The position numbers and the translations under genes were made by a program. A stretch of 64,000 nucleotides of DNA from Amaranthus tricolor (Eukaryota; Streptophyta; Magnoliopsida; Caryophyllales; Amaranthaceae). The notes beneath the pieces were generated by a model. It saw only the letters and a program-made list of their open reading frames with translations, had not been told where the DNA came from and made no database searches. The stretch covers positions 8,109,398 to 8,173,397 of the forward strand of contig NC_080057.1 of the NCBI RefSeq assembly GCF_026212465.1, written 5' to 3'. Shown here in pieces: positions 1 to 11,700 of the stretch. How positions within the stretch are numbered: position 1 is the first letter of the stretch; each line of letters starts with the position of its first letter.

Positions 1-2564
1 ATCAATGATCAATGAAGAATGAATGATGAGGAATGAACAAGGATCAATGATCAATGAAGAATGAACGAAGAAGAATGAACGATGAAGAATGAACAAGGTT
101 CAATTATCGATGAATAATGAACGATGAAGAATGAACAAGGATTAATGGTCAATGTCGAATGAACGATGAAGAATGAACAAGGATCAATGATCAATGAAGA
201 ATGAACGATGAAAAATGAACAAGGATCAATGATCAATGAAGAATAAACGATGAAGAATGAACAAGGATCAATGAAGAATGACGAATGAACGATGAAGAAT
301 GAACAAGGATCAATGATCAATGACGAATGAACGATGAAGAATGAACAAAGATTAATGCTCAATGAAGAATGAACGATGAAGAATGAACAAGGATCAATGA
401 TCAATGAAGAATGAACGATGAAGAATGAACAAGGACTAATGGTCAATGACGAATGAACGATGAAGAATGAACAAGGATCAATGATCAATGAAGAATGAAC
501 GATGAAGAATGAACAAGGATTAATGCTCAATGAACATTGAACGATGAAGAATGAACAAGGATCAATGATCAATGAAGAATGCACGATGAAGAATGAACAA
601 GGATTAATGGTATTTGACAAATGAACGATGAAGAATTAACAAGGATGAATGATCAATGAAGAATGAACTATGAAGAATGAACAAGGATCAATGGTCAATG
701 ACGAATGAACGATGAAGAATGAACAAGGATCAATGATCAAAGAAGAATGAACGATGAAGAATTAACAAGGATCAATGATCAATGAAGAATGAACGATGAA
801 GAATGAAAAAGGATCAATGATCAATGAAGAATGAACGATGAAGAATGAACAAGGATTAATGGTGAATGACGAATGAACGATGAAGAATGAACAAGGATCA
901 ATGATCAATCAAGAATGAACGATGAAGAATGAACAAGGATTAATGGTCAATGACGAAAGAACGATGAAGAATGAACAAGGATTAATGGTCAATGACGAAT
1001 GAACGATGAAGAATGAACAAGGATCAATGATCAATGAAGAATGAACGATGAAGAATGAACAAGGATCAATGATCAATGAAGAATGAATGATGAAGAATGA
1101 ACAAGGATTAATGCTCAATGAAGAAGGAACGATGAAGAATGAACAAGGATCAATGATCAATGAAGAATGCACGATGAAGAATGAACAAGGATTAATGGTC
1201 AATGACAAATGAACGATGAAGAATTAACAAGGATCAATGATCAATGAAGAATGAACTATGAAGAATGAACAAGGATCAATGGTCACTGACGAATGAACGA
1301 TGAAGGATGAACAAGGATCAATGATCAAAGAAGAATGAACGATGAAGAATTAACAAGGATCAATGATCAATGAAGAATGAACGATGAAGAATGAAAAAGG
1401 ATCAATGATCAATGAAGAATGAACGATGAAGAATGAACAAGGATCAATGATCAATCAAGAATGAACGATGAAGAATGAACAAGGATTAATGGTCAATGAC
1501 GAAAGAACGATGAAGAATGAACAAGGATAAATGATCAATGAAGAATGAACGATGAAGAATGAACAAGGATCAATGATCAATGAAGAATAAACGATGAAGA
1601 ATGAACAAGGATCAATGAAGAATGACGAATGAACGATGAAGAATGAACAAGGATCAATGATCAATGAAGAATGAACGATGAAGAATGAACAAGGATAAAT
1701 GGTCAATGAAGAATGAACGATGAAGAATGAACAAGGATAAATGGTCAATGAAGAATAAACGATGAAGAATGAACAAGGATCAATGAAGAATGACGAATGA
1801 ACGATGAAGAATGAACAAGGATCAATGATTAATGAAGAATGAACGATGAAGAATGAACAAGGGTCAATGATCAATGAAGAATGAACGATGAAGAATGAAC
1901 AAGGATTAATGATCAATAAAGAATGAACGATGAAGAATGAACAAGGATCAATGATCAATGAAGAATGAACGATGAAGAATAAACAAGGATAAATGGTCAA
2001 TGACGAATGAACGATGAAGAATGAACAAGGATCAATGATCAATGAAGAATGAACGATGAAGAATGAACAAGGATCAATGGTCAATGAAGAATGAACGATG
2101 AAGAATGAACAAGGATCAATGATCAATGAAGGATGAACGATGAAGAATAAACAAGGATCAATCGTCAATTACGAATGAACGATGAAGAATCAACAAGGAT
2201 CAATGATCAATGAAGAATGAACGATGAAGAATGAACAAGGATCAATGATCAATGAAGAATGAACGATGAAGAATAAACAAGAATCAATGATCAATGAAGA
2301 ATGAACGATGAAGAATGAACAAGGATCAATGATCAATGAAGAATGAACGATGAAGAATGAACAAGGATCAATGATCAATGAAGAATGAACGATGAAGAAT
2401 GAACAAGGATCAATGATCAATGACAAATGAACGATGAAGAATGAACGATGAAGAATAAACAAGGATTAATGGTCAATGACGAATGAACGATGAAGAATGA
2501 ACAAGGATCAATGATCAATGAAGAATGAACGATGAAGAATGAACAAGGATCAATAGTCAATGAC
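1..2564. repeat. 42-bp satellite array, block A
   Basis: Head-to-tail tandem repeat running off the left edge of the window. The monomer is three 14-bp units: GAATGAACGATGAA, GAATGAACAAGGAT and CAATGATCAATGAA. Common variants have TTAATGGTCAATGACG or ATAAATGGTCAATG in the third unit. By my count of the consensus, A is 50% and purines about 74% on this strand. Block A resembles 26345 onward (offset 26344), and from about 909 it resembles 28807-30462 (offset 27898), so it is a diverged copy of the start of block D. It ends at the E1 insertion. No gene is seen; minus-strand open frames here only translate the repeat. Confidence 0.97.
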
Positions 2565-3373
2565 TGATGCAAGATGATGCAATAGCAATCGGCTTATTCA
2601 AAATCAAATCACATGTCAATCTTTTTAACATATGGATATGGTTTATTTTAAGTTTCAAGTATGGTTTTGGACAATATTGTCTTCTGATCCAAGATCAAAT
2701 ACGTTATCTCATGAGCCGATTGCTTTAGTTCTTGAAGTACTTGGTTTTAATCCTTTTAAATCTGAATTTGTTACATGTCTAACTTGGGTTGAAGATTAAG
2801 TGAAGCTACATATATATTGGTTGGACGTCACTTTGATAGGTCCAAGTTTAGTTATGTTTTTTTAAAGTCTTTTTACCACTTAAATCTGATTAATTAGCTA
2901 CTGCATGCTTAGGGAACAACTTAAATCAGCCTAATGCATGCTTTGGAGGCTATTTAATGTTGTTTTGTGAGTTCCAATGCTTGTTCCCCATGCTTGGACG
3001 TCCCACCTTAATTTCTCTTGCTTTTTAACTTCCTTTTGCTGTTGTAACTCTATTTAAAGAGAGCTATTCATGAATGAAAGTTCAGACTTGTTTTATGAAT
3101 CAACCTTTGTGTTTTCTTCTTGCCTATCTTTGTGTTTGTCCAAGGTTAACAAGAGTTCTTTAATACTTTGAGTGTGTTCTTGAGTATTAAACTAGGGGAG
3201 ATTGAGTTTGTCTTGTCTCTAGTCTAAATACTATTGCATTGAGTTTGTTCTTGTGCTTTGGTTGTCCTATTTTCATTCAAATATACATTCTGCCCAAATT
3301 ACTTCTTCTTTCTTTTCTTTTGTCCTTCTCCTTCCTTAATCATTTAGGAAGTCTTGAGTTAGCATTTACATCA
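2565..3373 (+). repeat. 5' LTR of E1
   Basis: Begins TGATGCAAGATGATGC and ends CATTTACATCA. It matches 4043-4851 with no difference that I noticed. The first 120 bp (2565-2684) are absent from the 3' LTR of E3, which starts at the equivalent of 2685 (TGATCCAAGATC). The two possible starts share the motif TGATNCAAGAT. The downstream part (about 3060-3373) is T-rich and holds spurious open frames. Confidence 0.95.
3050..3059 (+). promoter_or_regulatory. Candidate TATA box in E1 LTR
   Basis: CTATTTAAAG lies about 320 bp before the LTR end, a plausible place for the U3/R promoter of a plant LTR retrotransposon. The same motif recurs in every LTR of this family in the window. The transcription start is not determined; this is motif inference only. 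Confidence 0.4.
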
Positions 3374-3375
3374 TT

Positions 3376-3387
3376 TGGTATCAGAGC
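3376..3387 (+). other. Primer-binding site (tRNA-Met type), E1
   Basis: TGGTATCAGAGC begins two bases after the LTR end. This is the standard plant retrotransposon site complementary to the 3' end of initiator Met-tRNA, where minus-strand DNA synthesis starts. Confidence 0.93.
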
Positions 3388-3423
3388 TTTTGGTGGATCG
3401 AAAGGGTGTTTAAAAAAAAAAAA

Positions 3424-4206
3424 ATGGGCACTTGTGGAGATTTGGCGGAAATGTTGCGAGTTATTACTAAAAAATTGAACAACTTGGGTAAAAGATGTTT
3501 TATATGTAAAGATAAAAGTCATCTTACTTGTAAATGTCCTTTCAAATCTATTTTACCTTCCAAATGTTCCATTATGGAAGAAGAAGAGAAAATGTATAAG
3601 TCCCTTGTCCTAGAGAAAGAAGATCATGTAGATGAAGAAATACTCCGAGAGGAACTTGTAATTAAACTTGGGGAGAAGAGCCATGAAAATGTTTTTTATC
3701 AAACAAAAGTTGAAGAGTCCATAGAGTTGAACATATCTGGCTTCAAAGTTTCCAATGATAAAAATGAGGAGCCAATTGATGAAAAGCAAGTTGAACCCAT
3801 AGAAAATATTGGAATTAAACAACCAAATACCAATTTTAACAATCATTTTGATTTACGTAGTTTTGATTTGGTGCAAGAAAAACTAAAAAATCTCATCGAT
3901 GAAAAGTGTGTTAAATTTGGGTATATTTTTGAAGAAAAGGAGTTGATTAGAGGAAATATACATATTGAAGCTTGTCAGATTGAACTTGTGTTTTTAGGAA
4001 TAACCGAATTCGAGGTCGAATTCTTTTCGAAGAAAAGGAGAATGATGCAAGATGATGCAATAGCAATCGGCTTATTCAAAATCAAATCACATGTCAATCT
4101 TTTTAACATATGGATATGGTTTATTTTAAGTTTCAAGTATGGTTTTGGACAATATTGTCTTCTGATCCAAGATCAAATACGTTATCTCATGAGCCGATTG
4201 CTTTAG
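3424..4206 (+). CDS. Zinc-knuckle protein of E1 (gag remnant)
   Basis: A 260-residue open frame. I start it at the ATG directly after a 13-A run, because E3 starts its gag in the same way after an A-run; an in-frame ATG at 3406 would add six residues. Residues about 25-38 (3496-3537) form a CCHC knuckle, C-X2-C-X4-H-X4-C, as in nucleocapsid. The following acidic stretch (IMEEEEKMYKS) matches the post-knuckle region of the E3 gag (IMDEEEKMYNF). The first residues (DLAEMLR) resemble the E3 gag start (NLAELLR), so most of gag between the two was deleted. The remaining roughly 190 residues are acidic and not recognised. The frame runs across the LTR border at 4043 and stops inside U3. It may bind element RNA. 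Confidence 0.7.
   Translation: MGTCGDLAEMLRVITKKLNNLGKRCFICKDKSHLTCKCPFKSILPSKCSIMEEEEKMYKSLVLEKEDHVDEEILREELVIKLGEKSHENVFYQTKVEESIELNISGFKVSNDKNEEPIDEKQVEPIENIGIKQPNTNFNNHFDLRSFDLVQEKLKNLIDEKCVKFGYIFEEKELIRGNIHIEACQIELVFLGITEFEVEFFSKKRRMMQDDAIAIGLFKIKSHVNLFNIWIWFILSFKYGFGQYCLLIQDQIRYLMSRLL
4026..4042 (+). other. Polypurine tract of E1
   Basis: A purine-rich stretch containing AAGAAAAGGAGAA lies directly against the 3' LTR start at 4043, as expected for the plus-strand primer of an LTR retrotransposon. Confidence 0.75.
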
Positions 4207-4851
4207 TTCTTGAAGTACTTGGTTTTAATCCTTTTAAATCTGAATTTGTTACATGTCTAACTTGGGTTGAAGATTAAGTGAAGCTACATATATATTGGTT
4301 GGACGTCACTTTGATAGGTCCAAGTTTAGTTATGTTTTTTTAAAGTCTTTTTACCACTTAAATCTGATTAATTAGCTACTGCATGCTTAGGGAACAACTT
4401 AAATCAGCCTAATGCATGCTTTGGAGGCTATTTAATGTTGTTTTGTGAGTTCCAATGCTTGTTCCCCATGCTTGGACGTCCCACCTTAATTTCTCTTGCT
4501 TTTTAACTTCCTTTTGCTGTTGTAACTCTATTTAAAGAGAGCTATTCATGAATGAAAGTTCAGACTTGTTTTATGAATCAACCTTTGTGTTTTCTTCTTG
4601 CCTATCTTTGTGTTTGTCCAAGGTTAACAAGAGTTCTTTAATACTTTGAGTGTGTTCTTGAGTATTAAACTAGGGGAGATTGAGTTTGTCTTGTCTCTAG
4701 TCTAAATACTATTGCATTGAGTTTGTTCTTGTGCTTTGGTTGTCCTATTTTCATTCAAATATACATTCTGCCCAAATTACTTCTTCTTTCTTTTCTTTTG
4801 TCCTTCTCCTTCCTTAATCATTTAGGAAGTCTTGAGTTAGCATTTACATCA
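4043..4851 (+). repeat. 3' LTR of E1
   Basis: An 809-bp copy of 2565-3373, ending CATTTACATCA just before the TSD copy ATGAC. It includes the last 164 bp of the E1 reading frame. Beyond that stop no gene is seen. Confidence 0.95.
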
Positions 4852-6438
4852 ATGACGAATGAACGATGAAGAATGAACAAGGATCAATGATCAATGAAGA
4901 ATGAACTATGAAGAATGAACAAGGATCAATAGTCAATGAAGAATGAACAAGGATCAATGATCAATGAGGAATGAGCGATGAAGAATGAACAACGATCAAT
5001 GATCAATGAAGAATGAACGATGAAGAATGAACAAGGATCAATGATCAATGAAGAATGAACGATGAAGAATAAACAAGAATCAATGATCAATGAAGAATGA
5101 ACGATGAAGAATGAACAAGGATCAATGATCAATGAAGAATGAACGATGAAGAATGAACAAGGATCAATGATCAATGAAGAATGAACGATGAAGAATGAAC
5201 AAGGATCAATGATCAATGAAGAATGAACAATGAAGAATGAACAAGGATTAATAGTCAATGACGAATGAACGATGAAGAATGAACAAGGATCAATGATCAA
5301 TGAAGAATGAACGATGAAGAATGAACAAGGATTAATGGTCAAAGACGAATGAACGATGAAGAATGAACAAGTATCAATGATCAATGAAGAATGAACGATG
5401 AAGAATGAACAAGGATCAATGATCAATGAAGAATGAATGATGAAGAATGAACAAGGATCAATAGTCAATGACGAATGAACGATGAAGAATGAACAAGGAT
5501 CAATGATCAATGAATAATGAACGATGAAGAATGAACAAGGATTAATGGTCAATGACGAATGAACGATGAAGAATGAACAAGGATCAATGATCAATGAAGA
5601 ATGAACGATGAAGAATGAACAAGGATCAATGATCAAAGAAGAATGAACGATGAAGAATGAACAAGGATCAATGATCAATGAAGAATGAACGATGAAGAAT
5701 GAACAAGGATCAATGATCAATGAAGAATGAATGATGAAGAATGAACGATGAAGAATGAACAAGGATCAATTATCAATGAATAATGAACGATGAAGAATGA
5801 ACAAGCATTAATGGTCAATGTCGAATGAACGATGAAGAATGAACAAGGATCAATGATCAATGAAGAATGAACGATGAAGAATGAACAAGGATCAATGATC
5901 AATGAAGAATAAACGATGAAGAATGAACAAGGATCAATGAAAAATGACGAATGAACGATGAAGAATGAACAAGGATCAATGATCAATGAAGAATGAACGA
6001 TGAAGAATGAACAAGGATAAATGGTCAATGAAGAATGAACGATGAAGAATGAACAAGGATAAATGGTCAATGAAGAATGAACGATGAAGAATTAACAAGG
6101 ATCAATGATCAATGTCGAATGAACGATGAAGAATGAACAAGGATCAATGATCAATGAAGAATGAACAAGGGTCAATGATCAATGAAGAATGAACGATGAA
6201 GAATGAACAAGGATTAATGATCAATGAAGAATGAACGATGAAGAATGAACAAGGATTAATGATCAATAAAGAATGAACGATGAAGAATGAACAAGGATCA
6301 ATGATCAATGAAGAATGAACGATGAAGAATAAACAAGGATTAATGGTCAATGACGAATGAACGATGAAGAATGAACAAGGATCAATGATCAATGAAGAAT
6401 GAACGATGAAGAATGAACAAGGATCAATAGTCAATGAC
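4852..6438. repeat. 42-bp satellite array, block B
   Basis: Satellite between E1 and E2. After subtracting the 5-bp TSD its length is 1582 bp, exactly 113 units of 14 bp. The right edge (TCAATGAC at 6431-6438) repeats the left flank of E1, because B plus E1 forms a 3874-bp unit duplicated in tandem. 14-bp gains and losses are visible, for example near 4935 and 5745. No gene. Confidence 0.96.
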
Positions 6439-7247
6439 TGATGCAAGATGATGCAATAGCAATCGGCTTATTCAAAATCAAATCACATGTCAATCTTTTT
6501 AACATATGGATATGGTTTATTTTAAGTTTCAAGTATGGTTTTGGACAATATTGTCTTCTGATCCAAGATCAAATACGTTATCTCATGAGCCGATTGCTTT
6601 AGTTCTTGAAGTACTTGGTTTTAATCCTTTTAAATCTGAATTTGTTACATGTCTAACTTGGGTTGAAGATTAAGTGAAGCTACATATATATTGGTTGGAC
6701 GTCACTTTGATAGGTCCAAGTTTAGTTATGTTTTTTTAAAGTCTTTTTACCACTTAAATCTGATTAATTAGCTACTGCATGCTTAGGGAACAACTTAAAT
6801 CAGCCTAATGCATGCTTTGGAGGCTATTTAATGTTGTTTTGTGAGTTCCAATGCTTGTTCCCCATGCTTGGACGTCCCACCTTAATTTCTCTTGCTTTTT
6901 AACTTCCTTTTGCTGTTGTAACTCTATTTAAAGAGAGCTATTCATGAATGAAAGTTCAGACTTGTTTTATGAATCAACCTTTGTGTTTTCTTCTTGCCTA
7001 TCTTTGTGTTTGTCCAAGGTTAACAAGAGTTCTTTAATACTTTGAGTGTGTTCTTGAGTATTAAACTAGGGGAGATTGAGTTTGTCTTGTCTCTAGTCTA
7101 AATACTATTGCATTGAGTTTGTTCTTGTGCTTTGGTTGTCCTATTTTCATTCAAATATACATTCTGCCCAAATTACTTCTTCTTTCTTTTCTTTTGTCCT
7201 TCTCCTTCCTTAATCATTTAGGAAGTCTTGAGTTAGCATTTACATCA
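6439..7247 (+). repeat. 5' LTR of E2
   Basis: Same sequence as 2565-3373, with TG...CA ends. The candidate TATA motif is at 6924-6933. Confidence 0.95.
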
Positions 7248-7249
7248 TT

Positions 7250-7261
7250 TGGTATCAGAGC
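7250..7261 (+). other. Primer-binding site (tRNA-Met type), E2
   Basis: TGGTATCAGAGC, two bases after the LTR end, as in E1. Confidence 0.93.
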
Positions 7262-7297
7262 TTTTGGTGGATCGAAAGGGTGTTTAAAAAAAAAAAA

Positions 7298-8080
7298 ATG
7301 GGCACTTGTGGAGATTTGGCGGAAATGTTGCGAGTTATTACTAAAAAATTGAACAACTTGGGTAAAAGATGTTTTATATGTAAAGATAAAAGTCATCTTA
7401 CTTGTAAATGTCCTTTCAAATCTATTTTACCTTCCAAATGTTCCATTATGGAAGAAGAAGAGAAAATGTATAAGTCCCTTGTCCTAGAGAAAGAAGATCA
7501 TGTAGATGAAGAAATACTCCGAGAGGAACTTGTAATTAAACTTGGGGAGAAGAGCCATGAAAATGTTTTTTATCAAACAAAAGTTGAAGAGTCCATAGAG
7601 TTGAACATATCTGGCTTCAAAGTTTCCAATGATAAAAATGAGGAGCCAATTGATGAAAAGCAAGTTGAACCCATAGAAAATATTGGAATTAAACAACCAA
7701 ATACCAATTTTAACAATCATTTTGATTTACGTAGTTTTGATTTGGTGCAAGAAAAACTAAAAAATCTCATCGATGAAAAGTGTGTTAAATTTGGGTATAT
7801 TTTTGAAGAAAAGGAGTTGATTAGAGGAAATATACATATTGAAGCTTGTCAGATTGAACTTGTGTTTTTAGGAATAACCGAATTCGAGGTCGAATTCTTT
7901 TCGAAGAAAAGGAGAATGATGCAAGATGATGCAATAGCAATCGGCTTATTCAAAATCAAATCACATGTCAATCTTTTTAACATATGGATATGGTTTATTT
8001 TAAGTTTCAAGTATGGTTTTGGACAATATTGTCTTCTGATCCAAGATCAAATACGTTATCTCATGAGCCGATTGCTTTAG
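7298..8080 (+). CDS. Zinc-knuckle protein of E2 (gag remnant)
   Basis: Identical 260-residue frame to that of E1, with the CCHC knuckle at 7370-7411. It starts after the same 13-A run and ends inside the 3' LTR, which begins at 7917. Two intact identical copies say little about selection, because the copies arose by recent duplication. Confidence 0.7.
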   Translation: MGTCGDLAEMLRVITKKLNNLGKRCFICKDKSHLTCKCPFKSILPSKCSIMEEEEKMYKSLVLEKEDHVDEEILREELVIKLGEKSHENVFYQTKVEESIELNISGFKVSNDKNEEPIDEKQVEPIENIGIKQPNTNFNNHFDLRSFDLVQEKLKNLIDEKCVKFGYIFEEKELIRGNIHIEACQIELVFLGITEFEVEFFSKKRRMMQDDAIAIGLFKIKSHVNLFNIWIWFILSFKYGFGQYCLLIQDQIRYLMSRLL

Positions 8081-8725
8081 TTCTTGAAGTACTTGGTTTT
8101 AATCCTTTTAAATCTGAATTTGTTACATGTCTAACTTGGGTTGAAGATTAAGTGAAGCTACATATATATTGGTTGGACGTCACTTTGATAGGTCCAAGTT
8201 TAGTTATGTTTTTTTAAAGTCTTTTTACCACTTAAATCTGATTAATTAGCTACTGCATGCTTAGGGAACAACTTAAATCAGCCTAATGCATGCTTTGGAG
8301 GCTATTTAATGTTGTTTTGTGAGTTCCAATGCTTGTTCCCCATGCTTGGACGTCCCACCTTAATTTCTCTTGCTTTTTAACTTCCTTTTGCTGTTGTAAC
8401 TCTATTTAAAGAGAGCTATTCATGAATGAAAGTTCAGACTTGTTTTATGAATCAACCTTTGTGTTTTCTTCTTGCCTATCTTTGTGTTTGTCCAAGGTTA
8501 ACAAGAGTTCTTTAATACTTTGAGTGTGTTCTTGAGTATTAAACTAGGGGAGATTGAGTTTGTCTTGTCTCTAGTCTAAATACTATTGCATTGAGTTTGT
8601 TCTTGTGCTTTGGTTGTCCTATTTTCATTCAAATATACATTCTGCCCAAATTACTTCTTCTTTCTTTTCTTTTGTCCTTCTCCTTCCTTAATCATTTAGG
8701 AAGTCTTGAGTTAGCATTTACATCA
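7917..8725 (+). repeat. 3' LTR of E2
   Basis: Same sequence as 4043-4851, preceded by the same purine tract (7900-7916) and followed by ATGAC. Confidence 0.95.
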
Positions 8726-11700
8726 ATGACGAATGAACGATGAAGAATGAACAAGGATCAATGATCAATGAAGAATGAACTATGAAGAATGAACAAGGAT
8801 CAATAGTCAATGAAGAATGAACAAGGATCAATGATCAATGAGGAATGAGCGATGAAGAATGAACAACGATCAATGATCAATGAAGAATGAACGATGAAGA
8901 ATGAACAAGGATCAATGATCAATGAAGAATGAACGATGAAGAATAAACAAGAATCAATGATCAATGAAGAATGAACGATGAAGAATGAACAAGGATCAAT
9001 GATCAATGAAGAATGAACGATGAAGAATGAACAAGGATCAATGATCAATGAAGAATGAACGATGAAGAATGAACAAGGATCAATGATCAATGAAGAATGA
9101 ACAATGAAGAATGAACAAGGATTAATAGTCAATGACGAATGAACGATGAAGAATGAACAAGGATCAATGATCAATGAAGAATGAACGATGAAGAATGAAC
9201 AAGGATTAATGGTCAAAGACGAATGAACGATGAAGAATGAACAAGTATCAATGATCAATGAAGAATGAACGATGAAGAATGAACAAGGATCAATGATCAA
9301 TGAAGAATGAATGATGAAGAATGAACAAGGATCAATAGTCAATGACGAATGAACGATGAAGAATGAACAAGGATCAATGATCAATGAATAATGAACGATG
9401 AAGAATGAACAAGGATTAATGGTCAATGACGAATGAACGATGAAGAATGAACAAGGATCAATGATCAATGAAGAATGAACGATGAAGAATGAACAAGGAT
9501 CAATGATCAAAGAAGAATGAACGATGAAGAATGAACAAGGATCAATGATCAATGAAGAATGAACGATGAAGAATGAACAAGGATCAATGATCAATGAAGA
9601 ATGAATGATGAAGAATGAACGATGAAGAATGAACAAGGATCAATTATCAATGAATAATGAACGATGAAGAATGAACAAGCATTAATGGTCAATGTCGAAT
9701 GAACGATGAAGAATGAACAAGGATCAATGATCAATGAAGAATGAACGATGAAGAATGAACAAGGATCAATGATCAATGAAGAATAAACGATGAAGAATGA
9801 ACAAGGATCAATGAAAAATGACGAATGAACGATGAAGAATGAACAAGGATCAATGATCAATGAAGAATGAACGATGAAGAATGAACAAGGATAAATGGTC
9901 AATGAAGAATGAACGATGAAGAATGAACAAGGATAAATGGTCAATGAAGAATGAACGATAAAGAATTAACAAGGATCAATGATCAATGTCGAATGAACGA
10001 TGAAGAATGAACAAGGATCAATGATCAATAAAGAATGAACGATGAAGAATGAACAAGGATCAATGATCAATGAAGAATGAACAAGGGTCAATGATCAATG
10101 AAGAATGAACGATGAAGAATGAACAAGGATTAATGATCAATGAAGAATGAACGATGAAGAATGAACAAGGATTAATGATCAATAAAGAATGAACGATGAA
10201 GAATGAACAAGGATCAATGATCAATGAAGAATGAACGATGAAGAATAAACAAGGATTAATGGTCAATGACGAATGAACGATGAAGAATGAACAAGGATCA
10301 ATGATCAATGAAGAATGAAGAATGAACGATGAAGAATGAACAAGGATCAATGATCAATGAAGAATGAATGATGAAGAATGAACAAGGATCAATAGTCAAT
10401 GACGAATGAACGATGAAGAATGAACAAGGATCAATGATCAATGAATAATGAACTATGAAGAAGGAACAAGGATTAATGGTCAATGACGAATGAACGATGA
10501 AGAATGAACAAGGATCAATGATCAATGAAGAATGAACGATGAAGAATGAACAAGGATCAATGATCAAAGAAGAATGAACGATGAAGAATGAACAAGGATC
10601 AATGATCAATGAAGAATGAACGATGAAGAATGAACAAGGATCAATGATCAATGAAGAATGAACGATGAAGAATGAACAAGGATCAATTATCAATGAATAA
10701 TGAACGATGAAGAATGAACAAGGATTAATGGTCAATGTCGAATGAACGATGAAGAATGAACAAGGATAAATGATCAATGAAGAATGAACGATGAAGAATG
10801 AACAAGGATCAATGATCAATGAAGAATAAACGATGAAGAATGAACAAGGATCAATGAAGAATGACGAATGAACGATGAAGAATGAACAAGGATCAATGAT
10901 CAATGAAGAATGAACGATGAAGAATGAACAAGGATAAATGGTCAATGAAGAATGAACGATGAAGAATGAACAAGGATAAATGGTCAATGAAGAATAAACG
11001 ATGAAGAATGAACAAGGATCAATGAAGAATGATGAATGAACGATGAAGAATGAACAAGGATCAATGATCAATGAAGAATGAACGATGAAGAATGAACAAG
11101 GGTCAATGATCAATGAAGAATGAACGATGAAGAATGAACAAGGATTAATGATCAATGAAGAATGAACGATGAAGAATGAACAAGGATTAATGATCAATAA
11201 AGAATGAACGATGAAGAATGAACAAGGATCAATGATCAATGAAGAATGAACGATGAAGAATAAACAAGGATAAATGGTCAATGACGAATGAACGATGAAG
11301 AATGAACAAGGATCAATGATCAATGAAGAATGAACGATGAAGAATGAACAAGGATCAATGGTCAATGAAGAATGAACGATGAAGAATGAACAAGGATCAA
11401 TGATCAATGACGAATGAACGATGAAGAATGAACAAGGATCAATGATCAATAAAGAATGAACGATGAAGAATGAACAAGGATCAATGATCAATGAAGAATG
11501 AACGATGAAGAATAAACAAGGATTAATGGTCAATGACGAATGAACGATGAAGAATGAACAAGGATCAATAATCAATGAAGAATGAACGATGAAGAATGAA
11601 CAAGGATAAATGGTCAATGAAGAATGAACGATGAAGAATGAACAAGGATCAATGATCAATGACGAATGAACGATGAAGAATGAACAAGGATCAATGATCA

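Larger units (their letters stand above)
2565..4851 (+). mobile_element. Small non-autonomous LTR retrotransposon E1
   Basis: Complete 2287-bp element with two 809-bp LTRs that look identical and a 669-bp interior. It is flanked by a 5-bp TSD, ATGAC, at 2560-2564 and 4852-4856. LTR ends are TG...CA, followed by a tRNA-Met-type primer site and preceded by a purine tract before the 3' LTR. The interior encodes only a zinc-knuckle protein, with no protease, RT, RNase H or integrase. Its LTR is clearly the same family as that of E3 (45052-49524), so it was probably mobilised in trans by a full-length relative. Identical LTRs imply a recent insertion. Confidence 0.95.
6439..8725 (+). mobile_element. 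Non-autonomous LTR retrotransposon E2 (copy of E1)
   Basis: 2287 bp, with no difference from E1 that I noticed. LTRs are at 6439-7247 and 7917-8725, with ATGAC on both sides (6434-6438 and 8726-8730). See E1 for structure. Its presence shows that an inserted transposon can be amplified as part of the satellite. Confidence 0.95.
2565..10312. repeat. 3874-bp tandem duplication carrying E1/E2
   Basis: 2565-6438 and 6439 to about 10312 are two consecutive copies of element plus satellite. Features recur at a constant offset of 3874 from the LTR through the following satellite. Copy 2 gains one 42-bp monomer near 10030 and diverges near 10313. Both elements have the same TSD and flanks, so E2 arose by duplication of the array and not by a second insertion. 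Confidence 0.9.

Noticed and set aside
1..2564. CRISPR-like regular repeats
   Set aside because: There are no unique spacers and no cas genes; repeats are directly adjacent, and the context is a plant satellite.
3376..3387. tRNA gene
   Set aside because: It is only the 12-base primer site complementary to a tRNA 3' end; no cloverleaf is present.
3239..3846. Open frames of 60-79 codons in E1 LTR and interior (repeated at 7113-7720)
   Set aside because: They cross the primer site or lie antisense to the zinc-knuckle frame, with no domain.
6439..8725. E2 as an independent transposition
   Set aside because: Same TSD, same flanking monomers and a constant 3874-bp offset to E1 show a segmental copy.
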